DNA of 64,000 nucleotides from contig NZ_RBIL01000002.1 in assembly GCF_003633755.1 (NCBI RefSeq), forward strand, positions 868,001 to 932,000, given 5' to 3'. How positions within the stretch are numbered: the stretch's first letter is position 1; every line of letters starts with the position of its first letter. The DNA comes from Solirubrobacter pauli. Its GTDB lineage: Bacteria; Actinomycetota; Thermoleophilia; Solirubrobacterales; Solirubrobacteraceae. Positions 1 through 8,188 of this stretch are shown here, piece by piece. A model generated the notes under the pieces. That model did no database searches and was not told the origin of the DNA. It saw only the letters and a list, made by a program, of their open reading frames with translations. The position numbers and the translations under genes are program-made.

Positions 1-3000
1 GTTCTGCTCCCGCAGCAGCACGACGCGCAGCTTGTTGATGGCCTGCGTCGAGCTCGCCATCTCCCAGCCGACCTTCACGTAGTTCTGGTCGTCGGCGTAG
101 GCGAGCACGCCGGCCTGCTCGTTGTTCTGCGCGAGCGGGCGGGAGAAGACGACCTTGGTCTCGGTCGTCCAATCCCCGTTGACGTCCTGCAGCACGAGGT
201 TGCGGGCCGTGTTCGTCGAGCCCTGCAGGTCACCGGCCTGGGAGGTGAGGACGAGCGAGCCGTTCTGGACCCGGCGACGGGCGTCGTCGGGACGCACCAC
301 CTGCCACTGCGAGCCGAGCGCGGTGCCGTCGAACTCGTCGCTGCCACGCAGCCGCGTGTCGAGGTTGACCGTGTAGACGGCGGTCGCCGTGCCGTTGGCG
401 ACGGTGACCTTCGCGGCGCCGGTGCGCGTCGGCGCTTGCTCGACGGTCACGGTGGCCGCCGGGTCGGCGGCGGTCGCGTCGACGACCGGCACCTGGTCGA
501 CCCCGGTCTCGACGAGCGCGTTGTAGCTGAGCGTCTCGGGCTTGAGCGTGAGCGCGTGCCGGTTGACCCGCAGCGCGGCCAGGGTCGTGTCCGGCACGAA
601 GTTGAGCACGTAGTTCTTGACCAGCGGACCGAAGAAGTCGGTCTTGGTGACCTTCACGACGGCCTGGTCGGCCGACTGGCTGACGATCTCGGCGCGCGCG
701 CCGGGATCCAGCGCGCGGACCGCCGTGATCGTGCGCGACGCGCCCGCCTTGACCGGGATCGTGTACGCGGAGGCCGACAGGTCGAACCCGCGGCGCTCGA
801 CGCCGCCGACCGTGATCGCGGCCGACAGCGGGCCACCGTCCACCGGGTTCGGGCGCCCGCTGAACTCGCGCCAGTAGTTCACGCTGGTGTCACGCCACGA
901 GCTCGCGTCGGCCTCGTGCTGGGCGAGCTTGGCCTTGACCTCGGCGAAGCGCCGCGCGTCGACCAGCGGCTGCAACGTGTCCCACGTCTCGCGCAGCCAC
1001 GTCACGTACTGCACGCCCATCTGGTAGCGGTACACGAGCTCGTCCCAGAACGGCCGGCCGCTCTGCATGCGACGGTCCCACGGCACGTGGTGGAACCACA
1101 TCAGCAGGTTCTCGGGCGTGGTGTCGATGCTGCTGTAGCGCTCCTTGAGCGGCGAGAAGTACTGCGCGGCGAAGTTCGAGCCGGTGGGGGAGCGGTCGAA
1201 CCCGAGCCCGGCGCTGTCGGCCTTGTTGTAGTAGACGGGGCTCCAGTCGTCGCGCTGGAACCACTCGTTGGGCATCGGGCCGTAGTGGTCGCTGGAGCGG
1301 AACTGGTGCGCGACGCCGAGCGGCGTCTCGTAGCTCACGTTCGCCTCCCAGGAGCCCATCATCATCTTCACCACGGTGTCGACGACGCCGGGGTTCGTGC
1401 CCCAGGTCATCCGCACCCACTCGCGCGCGATCGCCTCCGACCCGAGCTTCCAGTCCCAGGCCAGCCGGCCGAACGCGTACAGGTTGGCCTGGCCGAAGTG
1501 GTGGCCGGTGAGGTTCTCGGAGTTGCCGAGGTTGGCGACGCCGACGAACGCGGTGTCCGCCTGGCCCTGCGAGGTGCCGTCGACGACCTCGCCGGCGAGG
1601 CCGGCGCCACCCGTGTCGGTCTTGAGGACCTCTTCCCACATCGGCGCCAGGTACGTGAGCATCCGGCTCTGGCCGGTGTACTCCTGCGTGATCTGGACCT
1701 CCATGGCCTGGTTGGTGTGCTCCATCCGGCCGAACATCGGATGCAGCGGCTCGCGCGACTGGAAGTCCAGCGGGCCGTTCTTGGTCTGCAGGAACACGTT
1801 GTCGGCGAAGCGGCCCTTGGTGCCGTCGGGCTGTGGCTCCTCGTCGATCGGATCGAACTCGAGGATCGGTCGCTTCAGCCGGTCGTTGTCGACGTTGGCG
1901 TTGTAGACGAAGGTGCGCCAGAAGACCTTCATGCCCAGCGGCGCGAGCGCGGCGCCCATCCCGTTGGCGCCGTCGCCGTGATCGTCCCCGAAGTCCTGCG
2001 GGCCGGGCTGGCCCTCCGAGTTCGCCTTCACGGTGAAGCCGATGAAGTCCGGGATGGCGAGCTTGATCTGGTTCGCCTTGCGCGACCACCAGCCGCGGAA
2101 CTCGGCGCTGTACGGGTCCAGCTGCGCGGCGGTGAGCGTGTCGGGCGCGAAGCGGTTGTCGGTCGGCGCGTCGTAGCGCACCGAGAGCGCGAGCCGGATG
2201 CCGTACGGGCGCAACGCGTCGGCGAGCGCGGCCTCCTGCGCGATGTACGCGCTCGTCAGGTACGCGTTGTTCGCGTTGACGTTGTTGATCGTGATGCCGT
2301 TGATGCCCACCGAGGCCAGCGCGCGGGCCATGACGACGTAGCGGTCCAGGATCAGCGGCAGGTTGCGCGGCGCGCTGGCACCGGTGGCCGCGAAGTTGAA
2401 GATCGCGCCGTTCTCGCCGTTGAGGCCGCCGGTGCCCGCGGTGTTGTTGCCCGCGTACAGGCGCTCCGTGTCCCAGTAGTTGAGGTGGCGGTGCTTGATC
2501 TTGGGGGAGGAGGCGACGTCGAGCGCGCCGATCGGCTGCAGCGTCTGGAGGTGCCGCAGGAAGGCGAAGCTGCCGTAGAGCGCGCCGAGCTCGGTGCGGC
2601 CGGCGATGATCGTCCGGCTGCCGACCGTGCGGATCACGTAGCCCTCGGCGTTGACCAGGTCGGCGGCCGGGATGGCGTCGCGCACGACGGCCGAGCTCTC
2701 GCGCGTGCCGACGACGACGGAGCCGTCGGCGGCGGCCGGGACGGGCCGGTCCAGCAGTCCGCTCAGACCGCGGACGAGCTCCTCGCGCGCGGCCTCGAGG
2801 CTCGTGCGGGAGAGCTTCTCCGTGCCGCCGCTCTCCATCGCGAGGTTCGCGGTCTGGCGGTGGACGGGGTTCGCGTCGGCGTTCTCGACCGCGACGCCGG
2901 TGATCGCCGCGCGGTACTGCGCGAGCCGATCGGCGTCGGTGATCGGCACGTAGCGCAGCCAGAGCTGCGAGCCGTTGTACGTGTCGCTCTGCGCCTGCGC

Positions 3001-3075
3001 GGTGGACGGCGCCGCGAACGCGGCCGCGCACAGCACCAACAGCGCCACAGCGCGCCGCCGGAATACCCCTGTCAT
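1..3075 (-). CDS. Secreted GH67 alpha-glucuronidase with C-terminal beta-sandwich modules (partial, runs off left edge)
   Basis: Predicted to remove 4-O-methyl-glucuronic acid from xylan fragments outside the cell. The product starts with a signal peptide (RRRAVALLVLCAAAFAAPSTAQA). The GH67 part covers about residues 30-740, with KANSEGQPGP (Glu354, the expected general acid), KNGPLDFQ (Asp437) and QITQEY (Glu465). The 28-residue Asp-Glu spacing matches the general-base pair of Cellvibrio GlcA67A. After it come an Ig-like segment (about 760-900) and the start of a concanavalin-like module (about 915 on) resembling the C-terminal domain of GH43 beta-xylosidases. At least 1025 residues, against about 700 for most family members, which are often intracellular. 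ATG at 3075 is preceded by GGGAGAGCTCG. It lies downstream of a GntR gene on the same strand. The C-terminus is outside the window. Confidence 0.9.
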   Translation of the reverse strand, partial: MTGVFRRRAVALLVLCAAAFAAPSTAQAQSDTYNGSQLWLRYVPITDADRLAQYRAAITGVAVENADANPVHRQTANLAMESGGTEKLSRTSLEAAREELVRGLSGLLDRPVPAAADGSVVVGTRESSAVVRDAIPAADLVNAEGYVIRTVGSRTIIAGRTELGALYGSFAFLRHLQTLQPIGALDVASSPKIKHRHLNYWDTERLYAGNNTAGTGGLNGENGAIFNFAATGASAPRNLPLILDRYVVMARALASVGINGITINNVNANNAYLTSAYIAQEAALADALRPYGIRLALSVRYDAPTDNRFAPDTLTAAQLDPYSAEFRGWWSRKANQIKLAIPDFIGFTVKANSEGQPGPQDFGDDHGDGANGMGAALAPLGMKVFWRTFVYNANVDNDRLKRPILEFDPIDEEPQPDGTKGRFADNVFLQTKNGPLDFQSREPLHPMFGRMEHTNQAMEVQITQEYTGQSRMLTYLAPMWEEVLKTDTGGAGLAGEVVDGTSQGQADTAFVGVANLGNSENLTGHHFGQANLYAFGRLAWDWKLGSEAIAREWVRMTWGTNPGVVDTVVKMMMGSWEANVSYETPLGVAHQFRSSDHYGPMPNEWFQRDDWSPVYYNKADSAGLGFDRSPTGSNFAAQYFSPLKERYSSIDTTPENLLMWFHHVPWDRRMQSGRPFWDELVYRYQMGVQYVTWLRETWDTLQPLVDARRFAEVKAKLAQHEADASSWRDTSVNYWREFSGRPNPVDGGPLSAAITVGGVERRGFDLSASAYTIPVKAGASRTITAVRALDPGARAEIVSQSADQAVVKVTKTDFFGPLVKNYVLNFVPDTTLAALRVNRHALTLKPETLSYNALVETGVDQVPVVDATAADPAATVTVEQAPTRTGAAKVTVANGTATAVYTVNLDTRLRGSDEFDGTALGSQWQVVRPDDARRRVQNGSLVLTSQAGDLQGSTNTARNLVLQDVNGDWTTETKVVFSRPLAQNNEQAGVLAYADDQNYVKVGWEMASSTQAINKLRVVLLREQN

Positions 3076-3116
3076 CGAGCTCTCCCTCTCGTGGGCCGGG
3101 TTCGGCCAGTCGCACA

Positions 3117-3145
3117 ACTATCTAAGCTGTATGACTGTCTGTCAA
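3117..3145 (-). promoter_or_regulatory. Promoter of the GH67 gene with a GntR-like inverted repeat
   Basis: On the minus strand a perfect -35 TTGACA (3140-3145) is separated by 17 bp from GATAGT (3117-3122), 4 of 6 matches to the -10 consensus. Transcription would start near 3109, leaving about 35 nt of leader with a good ribosome site. The -35 overlaps an inverted repeat TGAC-N5-GTCA (3132-3144), so the upstream GntR protein may repress here. The promoter call is from consensus only. Confidence 0.5.
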
Positions 3146-3265
3146 GCCCCGTCGGCGGTTCGGTGCGGGAGGGAGATTCCGCTCTACAGCTTCTGGTTAC
3201 ACGAGTCGACGAGTGCTCATGTCGTCGTCATGTCAGGTACACGACGTGCGCGCGTGGTGCGCGGG

Positions 3266-3937
3266 TCAGCGGGCGAAGCGCGAGGACGCGCTGGGCCGGC
3301 CCGTGGTGAGGTCCCGGAGCGCGCGCTGCAGGTGCGCGGTCATCCGCGCCGCCGCAGCGTCGGTGTCACCGCTCTCGATGATCGCGAGCAGGTCGCGGTG
3401 CTCGTCGGACATGTGCATCGGGGACTTCCAGGACGGACGCAGCTGCGACATGCACAGGCGGATCTCGCCGGTCATCGAGCCGTACAGCCGCTCCAGCCGC
3501 GACGAGCCGGCCGCGCGCGCCAGCGCCTGGTGGAACGCGAGATCGGAGTCGACCACCTCCGACCACGGCGAGCTCGGCGTGAGCGTCGTGAGCCGCGCGA
3601 CGGCCGCGTGCACCTCTTCGAGCGGCGCCGCGCGTTCCAGCGCGTTGCGGACGATCAGGCACTCGATCGGGATCCGCACGACGAACAGGTCCTCGACGTC
3701 CTCGCGCGTCATGCGGGGCACGTAGGCGCTGCGGTTGCGCTCGCGGACCAGCAGACCCTCGTGGCACAGCGTCTGGATCGCGGCGCGCACCGTGGGGCGG
3801 GCGACGCCGAACTCGCGCGTGAGGTCGGCCTCGGGCAGCGGGTCGCCCGGCTCGATCGCGCCGTCGAGGATCTTGTCCCGCAGCGACGCCACGACGGCCT
3901 CGGTCAGCGACACCGGGGCGACCGCCAAGCCGCCCAT
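3266..3937 (-). CDS. GntR family (FadR/FCD subfamily) transcriptional regulator
   Basis: A 223-residue DNA-binding repressor or activator. Residues about 10-75 form the winged helix (LTREFGVARPTVRAAIQTL, then the EGLLVRERNRSAYV wing). Residues about 90-215 form the all-helical FCD effector domain, with the DLAFHQAL and later SDEHRDLLAII histidines typical of the metal or ligand site. It is followed 190 bp downstream, on the same strand, by the GH67 alpha-glucuronidase and probably senses a uronic acid or related breakdown product; the ligand is inferred from this neighbour only. ATG at 3937 lacks a clear Shine-Dalgarno sequence. Confidence 0.88.
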   Translation of the reverse strand: MGGLAVAPVSLTEAVVASLRDKILDGAIEPGDPLPEADLTREFGVARPTVRAAIQTLCHEGLLVRERNRSAYVPRMTREDVEDLFVVRIPIECLIVRNALERAAPLEEVHAAVARLTTLTPSSPWSEVVDSDLAFHQALARAAGSSRLERLYGSMTGEIRLCMSQLRPSWKSPMHMSDEHRDLLAIIESGDTDAAAARMTAHLQRALRDLTTGRPSASSRFAR

Positions 3938-4003
3938 CAGGCCACCCGCGTTCGCGGGGTGAACATCGCGGCCGTCTCGGTCAAGAACGCCTCCACTCGG
4001 CAG

Positions 4004-4032
4004 ACCCTATCCTGTCACACAGTTAGACACAA
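4004..4032 (-). promoter_or_regulatory. Promoter and possible auto-operator of the GntR gene
   Basis: Minus-strand TTGTGT (4027-4032), 17-bp spacer, TAGGGT (4004-4009). The spacer contains TGTC-N9-GACA (4013-4029), an inverted repeat of the kind bound by FadR-type GntR proteins, placed so that binding would block polymerase. The leader to the ATG at 3937 would be about 60 nt. Assigned by consensus only. Confidence 0.4.
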
Positions 4033-4042
4033 GCTTTCCGTG

Positions 4043-4116
4043 AAGGCCCGCTCATGCGGGCCTTTTGCGTCGGCGGACACGGCGGGGAGAGCGCCGGTCG
4101 CCACGACCGGCGCTCA
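4043..4116 (-). terminator. Two tandem hairpins after the modular CBM35/PA14 gene
   Basis: An 11-bp perfect stem with a 5-nt loop (about 4090-4116, arm GAGCGCCGGTC) lies just beyond the stop of the large minus-strand gene. A 9-bp stem with a 4-nt loop (4043-4064, arm AAGGCCCGC) follows. Neither has a U-rich tail on the minus strand; the second has TTTT on the plus strand. The pair separates the modular gene from the GntR promoter. Confidence 0.5.
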
Positions 4117-4128
4117 CCCCGCACGGGT

Positions 4129-7100
4129 CTACGGCGTGGTGGTGGAGAGGGTGAAGACCAGCGTCTTCCCGTACCGCCCGGCCCGCAGCGCGTCGGTCTC
4201 GTCGATCGCCTGTCGGGCGTCGATCGCGAGCGACCGCTTGCCGGTCGGGGCGTCATAGCGCGCCAGCACGAGCGGCGCCCCGGTCGTGCTGAGCGCCGCG
4301 AACCCTCCGGCGCCCGCCCGCAGCTGGACCGGCCGCGGCAGCGCGGAGGCGCCGTTGACGAGCCGGCCGGTGGCGTTCGCGCTTGGATCGTGCACGGACA
4401 GCTGGGCCTGTGGCTCGCTCGACACGACCGAGCCGGTGAGCGTCGCGGCGTACTCGTCCGTCACGCCCGGGAGGAACGTGCCGAAGGTCGCCGCCGCTCC
4501 GAGCGTGAGCCCGAGCGCGCCGGGAACCTCACCGCCGACCGTCACCGACGCCTCGGCGCCCGAGAGCGGCGGCTGGCCGAGCTTGCGCAGCCGGATGTTC
4601 CGGAAGAACACGTCGTCACCGGCGGCGTGGTTCTGGATGCCGATGAAGCCGGGGATGGTCATCCGGTTCGGGTCGGTGTTCGTGAAGTCGTTGATCTTCA
4701 CGCCGTTCAGGAACACCTGGATCCGCTGGCCCTCGACGACGATCTCGTACTCGTTCCATTGCCCGGCGGGCCTGAGGGCGGCGTCGCGGGCGGCGGCGTC
4801 CGGCGCGCTGTAGTTGTAGATCGAGCCGGTGGTGGAGTCCGCGTCGTCGGTCGGGTCGATCTGGACCTCGTGCCCGCGCGTGAACGCGACATTCCAGTCG
4901 TTGCCCGGGTCCGGGAACCCGACGAAGACGCCGGAGTTGTCGTCGCCCGCGAGCTTCCAGTCGAGCTTGAGGCTGTACGTGTCGAACCGCTCGCCCGGCC
5001 ACCACAGCATGCCCGCGTTGCCCACCGTCTTCAGCGAGCAGTCGGCCTGGCGGGCGAACGACCCGGCGCTGGCCTGCCGCCAGCCGGCGAGGCTATCGAG
5101 CGTGCCGTCGAAGAGGCTGGTGTAGCCCGTGCCCGCGGCCTGGGGCGTGCAGATGTCCCGCTCGGCGCCGAGCTTGAGCAGGTCGACGTTGACCCACCCG
5201 TCGTCACCCGCGTCGTAGCGCAGCGTGATCGTGTTGCTGCCGGCCTTCAAGTCGAGCTGGCGGGTCGTGAACGCCCACGTCTTCCAGTCGACGGTGCTCG
5301 GCAGTGACAGCGGCTCGACCTCCGTGCCGTTGACCAGCAGCGAGACGACCTTCGTCTTCGCGCTCGGGTTCGGCCCGTTGGAGTACCGGACGTGCACGGG
5401 CTGTGTGCCGGCCTGCGCCGCGTCGACCGTGAACGTGACCCCTGAGCCTTGCGTGGTCATGTTGTCGACGAAGCCCGACCCCGAGTACTTGCTGTGGTCG
5501 GTGTTGATGCCGGCCCCACCGAAGACGGACGCCTCCTCGGCCTCGTAGAGGCCGAGATCGGCGGGCGCCTGGTAGCCCGGCACGGCGTTGGCCGTGTACC
5601 AGACCTCGGTGCTCCACAGCTGCTCGCCGTCCGCGGCGCTGAACGGCCGCGCCGAGCGCAGGTGGACCACACGGCCGGGCTTGACGCCGGGCACGACGAG
5701 CTCGACGGTCTTGCCGTCGGCGCCGACCGTCGCCGCGGTCACGGCGAGCGTCTCCTGGTCGAGCTTGGGCCCGCCGTAGCCGGCGGTCGCGTTGTAGCGC
5801 CACTGCTGGGCCTGATAGCGAGCGGCGAGACCCAGCCGCGTCTCCGGCGACAGCGGCTTGGTGTACGTCAGCTTGAAGCCGGTCTCGGTGATCTCCGTCT
5901 TGAGGATGTCCATCGTGACCGTGTCGTTCGCGCGCAGCTTCTGGAAGCCGTAGCGCAGCTTGCCCGGCTGGTTCCAGTTGCCGTCGTAGCCGATGCCGCC
6001 GAGGTAGAGGTCGCCGTCGGGGCCGGTCGCGACCTCGTTGATGCCGGCCTCCAGGCCCTGCGTCATCCGGTACAGCGCGCCCTGCAGCTTGCCGTCGACC
6101 TCCTCGAGGTAGACGCGCTGCAGGCCCCCGTAGGTGACGTCACCGATCGCGAGCTGTCCCGCGAAGAGGCCTTCCTCCATCACGACCGGGGTCGACGGCG
6201 AGTTGGCGATCTCGTTGTGCGGCATCCACACGACCGGCGGTGTGACCGGCTGGCCGTCGAAGCGGCCCGGGACGCTGGCGCCGCTGATCGGGTCGCGGAA
6301 CGTCGTGAACATGTTGTAGAAGCCGCCGGGCTTGATCTCCACGAGCTTGCTCGTCGGCACCCAGCCGCCCTGGTTGTCGGTGACGAGCAGCCGCCCGCCG
6401 GGACCGAAGTTGATGCCGTTGGGCGTGCGCAGCCCGCCCGCGATGTACTCGATGACGCCCGTGTCCTTGTTGACCCTGGCGACGGTGCCGCGGTCGGGGG
6501 ACGGCTGGGGGAGGGTGGTCAGCCCGGCGCGGTCCAGCGCGCCCGACAGCGCGACGTAGAAGTGCCCGTCCTTGTACGGGAGTCCGAAGGCGAACTCGTG
6601 GTAGTTGTTCGCGTACGGCCAGCTCGCCAGCCGGGCACGGCCCTCGAAGAAGCCGTCGCCGTCCGCGTCGACGAGGCGGTCGAGCCCGGCCTTGGTCGAG
6701 ACGTACGTGACGCCGTCGACCACCGCGACCCCCTGCGGCTCCTGCAGACCCGTGGCGGTCTCGGTGTAGGTGACCTTGGAGACGTCGACGTCTCCCTGCA
6801 CGTTCGTGACGCGGTACAGCTTGCCGTTGGAGGAGGTCTGGGCGGCGCCCCACGTGAGCACGGCCGCGCTGCCGTCCGGGTACCAGGCGATCCCCGACAC
6901 GTCAGGGCGGAACGCGTCCGGTCGCAGGTTGCTCAGCGTGAAGCTGGGGTGGACGCGGTTCAGCGGCGAGCCGTCGCCCGGCAGGTCGGTGAGGTTCTCG
7001 CACTCCTTGACACCCGGCGCGACCACGCGGGCCCCGCCGCCCTCGACCGAGAAGACGGAGCTCGGCACGGTCTCGAACGTGGACTGCCCCGGCCGGCGCC

Positions 7101-7983
7101 ACTGCAGGTTCAGCCGCGCGCCGCCTCCGGCCTGGAAGTAGCGGATCTCCACGGTGTGCGCGCCCGCCGCGAGCGTGACGTCGCCGTCCTTGGGCGTGTC
7201 GCCGTGCACGCCGTCATGGTCGATGACCTGCCGGTCGTCGATCAGCAGCCGGGAGCCGTCGTCGCTGATCAGGCGGAACGTGTACGCACCCGCCTGCGCG
7301 ATCTCGAGGTCGGCGACCACCTGCGCGACGAAGTTCGACGTGTAGGACTCCCAGTCGGCGGCCGTGGTGAAGTCGACGGTCGGCCGGAGCACGTCCACGT
7401 TGGGCGTCTGGCCGGGCTTGAGGTTGCACAGCGTCTGCAGCGGCGCGTTGACGTTGAAGATCCGCAGCGTCACGCCCTGCTCGGTGATCTCCGTCGTGGG
7501 GGCCACGACGATGTGGTCGATGTTGATGGGGCCGTTGTTGTCCGGCCCCGTGTGCAGGTCGATCTGGTTCGTTCCCGCCGTCAGCGGCACCAGCACCGTC
7601 ACGGTCGACCACGTCGCCCAGCTCGCCGTCACGGGGAACAGGACGGGAACGTGCGTCGTGCCGTTGACGGTGAGGGTGAAGCGGCGGCTCGCGAGCCCGG
7701 AGCCGGGATTGGCGTTGGCGTAGCGGACGGTCACGCGATGCGTGCCGGCCTCGGTCGCGTTGACGCGCAGGACGACGCCGGCGGCGCCGAACAACCGGTC
7801 GACGAAGCCCGTGCCCGTGTAGCCCGCATGCTCGGTCTGCGTTCCGGCGCCGTCGTGCAACGTGCCGGATTCGGCCTCGCAGACGACGTTCAGCGCGCAT
7901 GGCGTGGACTGCGCCGCCGCCGGTCCGGCCCAGAGGGCGAGTGCCGCCCCCGCCAGGGCCAGCACGCGCGAAGTCGCTCCCAT
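4129..7983 (-). CDS. Secreted multi-modular protein: CBM35, PA14, sorbosone-dehydrogenase-like propeller, CBM35, DUF1080
   Basis: A 1284-residue exported protein. After a signal peptide (VLALAGAALALWAGPAAAQS) it has a CBM35-like module (about 30-165), a PA14 sugar-binding module (about 173-296, with ISDDGSRLLIDD), a beta-propeller related to glucose/sorbosone dehydrogenases (about 350-683, with TPNGINFGPGGRLLVTDNQG), an Fn3-like linker, a second CBM35 (about 808-935), a DUF1080/3-keto-disaccharide hydrolase lectin-like fold (about 953-1140) and an unassigned C-terminal domain. Likely binds and oxidises or cleaves a glycan at the cell surface; the substrate is unknown. An upstream in-frame TTG at 8148 is possible, but ATG at 7983 sits at the signal peptide and follows GGAGGG at 11 nt. 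Confidence 0.82.
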   Translation of the reverse strand: MGATSRVLALAGAALALWAGPAAAQSTPCALNVVCEAESGTLHDGAGTQTEHAGYTGTGFVDRLFGAAGVVLRVNATEAGTHRVTVRYANANPGSGLASRRFTLTVNGTTHVPVLFPVTASWATWSTVTVLVPLTAGTNQIDLHTGPDNNGPINIDHIVVAPTTEITEQGVTLRIFNVNAPLQTLCNLKPGQTPNVDVLRPTVDFTTAADWESYTSNFVAQVVADLEIAQAGAYTFRLISDDGSRLLIDDRQVIDHDGVHGDTPKDGDVTLAAGAHTVEIRYFQAGGGARLNLQWRRPGQSTFETVPSSVFSVEGGGARVVAPGVKECENLTDLPGDGSPLNRVHPSFTLSNLRPDAFRPDVSGIAWYPDGSAAVLTWGAAQTSSNGKLYRVTNVQGDVDVSKVTYTETATGLQEPQGVAVVDGVTYVSTKAGLDRLVDADGDGFFEGRARLASWPYANNYHEFAFGLPYKDGHFYVALSGALDRAGLTTLPQPSPDRGTVARVNKDTGVIEYIAGGLRTPNGINFGPGGRLLVTDNQGGWVPTSKLVEIKPGGFYNMFTTFRDPISGASVPGRFDGQPVTPPVVWMPHNEIANSPSTPVVMEEGLFAGQLAIGDVTYGGLQRVYLEEVDGKLQGALYRMTQGLEAGINEVATGPDGDLYLGGIGYDGNWNQPGKLRYGFQKLRANDTVTMDILKTEITETGFKLTYTKPLSPETRLGLAARYQAQQWRYNATAGYGGPKLDQETLAVTAATVGADGKTVELVVPGVKPGRVVHLRSARPFSAADGEQLWSTEVWYTANAVPGYQAPADLGLYEAEEASVFGGAGINTDHSKYSGSGFVDNMTTQGSGVTFTVDAAQAGTQPVHVRYSNGPNPSAKTKVVSLLVNGTEVEPLSLPSTVDWKTWAFTTRQLDLKAGSNTITLRYDAGDDGWVNVDLLKLGAERDICTPQAAGTGYTSLFDGTLDSLAGWRQASAGSFARQADCSLKTVGNAGMLWWPGERFDTYSLKLDWKLAGDDNSGVFVGFPDPGNDWNVAFTRGHEVQIDPTDDADSTTGSIYNYSAPDAAARDAALRPAGQWNEYEIVVEGQRIQVFLNGVKINDFTNTDPNRMTIPGFIGIQNHAAGDDVFFRNIRLRKLGQPPLSGAEASVTVGGEVPGALGLTLGAAATFGTFLPGVTDEYAATLTGSVVSSEPQAQLSVHDPSANATGRLVNGASALPRPVQLRAGAGGFAALSTTGAPLVLARYDAPTGKRSLAIDARQAIDETDALRAGRYGKTLVFTLSTTTP

Positions 7984-8152
7984 CCGCGATCGCGCCCTCC
8001 GCGCGAAAGGTCGTTGCCCTGTACCGCCCACGGCTCTCGACACGTCTCTCTCCCCTCGTGCGGACGTGCCCGCGATTTCGCCGGGCGCGAACGCACTTAC
8101 ATTGGTGACCGACGTATTCGTTCTACCAGTCGACGAATTGATCCGCAAGTGC

Positions 8153-8172
8153 GGCCGCGGCGATCCGCGGCC
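8153..8172 (-). terminator. Hairpin downstream of the chemoreceptor gene
   Basis: Arms GGCCGCGG and CCGCGGCC pair perfectly over 8 bp around a CGAT loop, 17 bp past the chemoreceptor stop. There is no U-tract. Confidence 0.4.
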
Positions 8173-8188
8173 ACGCTCGCGGCTCGCG

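Noticed and set aside
436-3309. A 957-residue plus-strand open frame opposite the GH67 gene
   Set aside because: Arg/Val/Asp-rich with no recognisable motif; the minus strand encodes a clear GH67 enzyme. It is a mirror frame of GC-rich codons.
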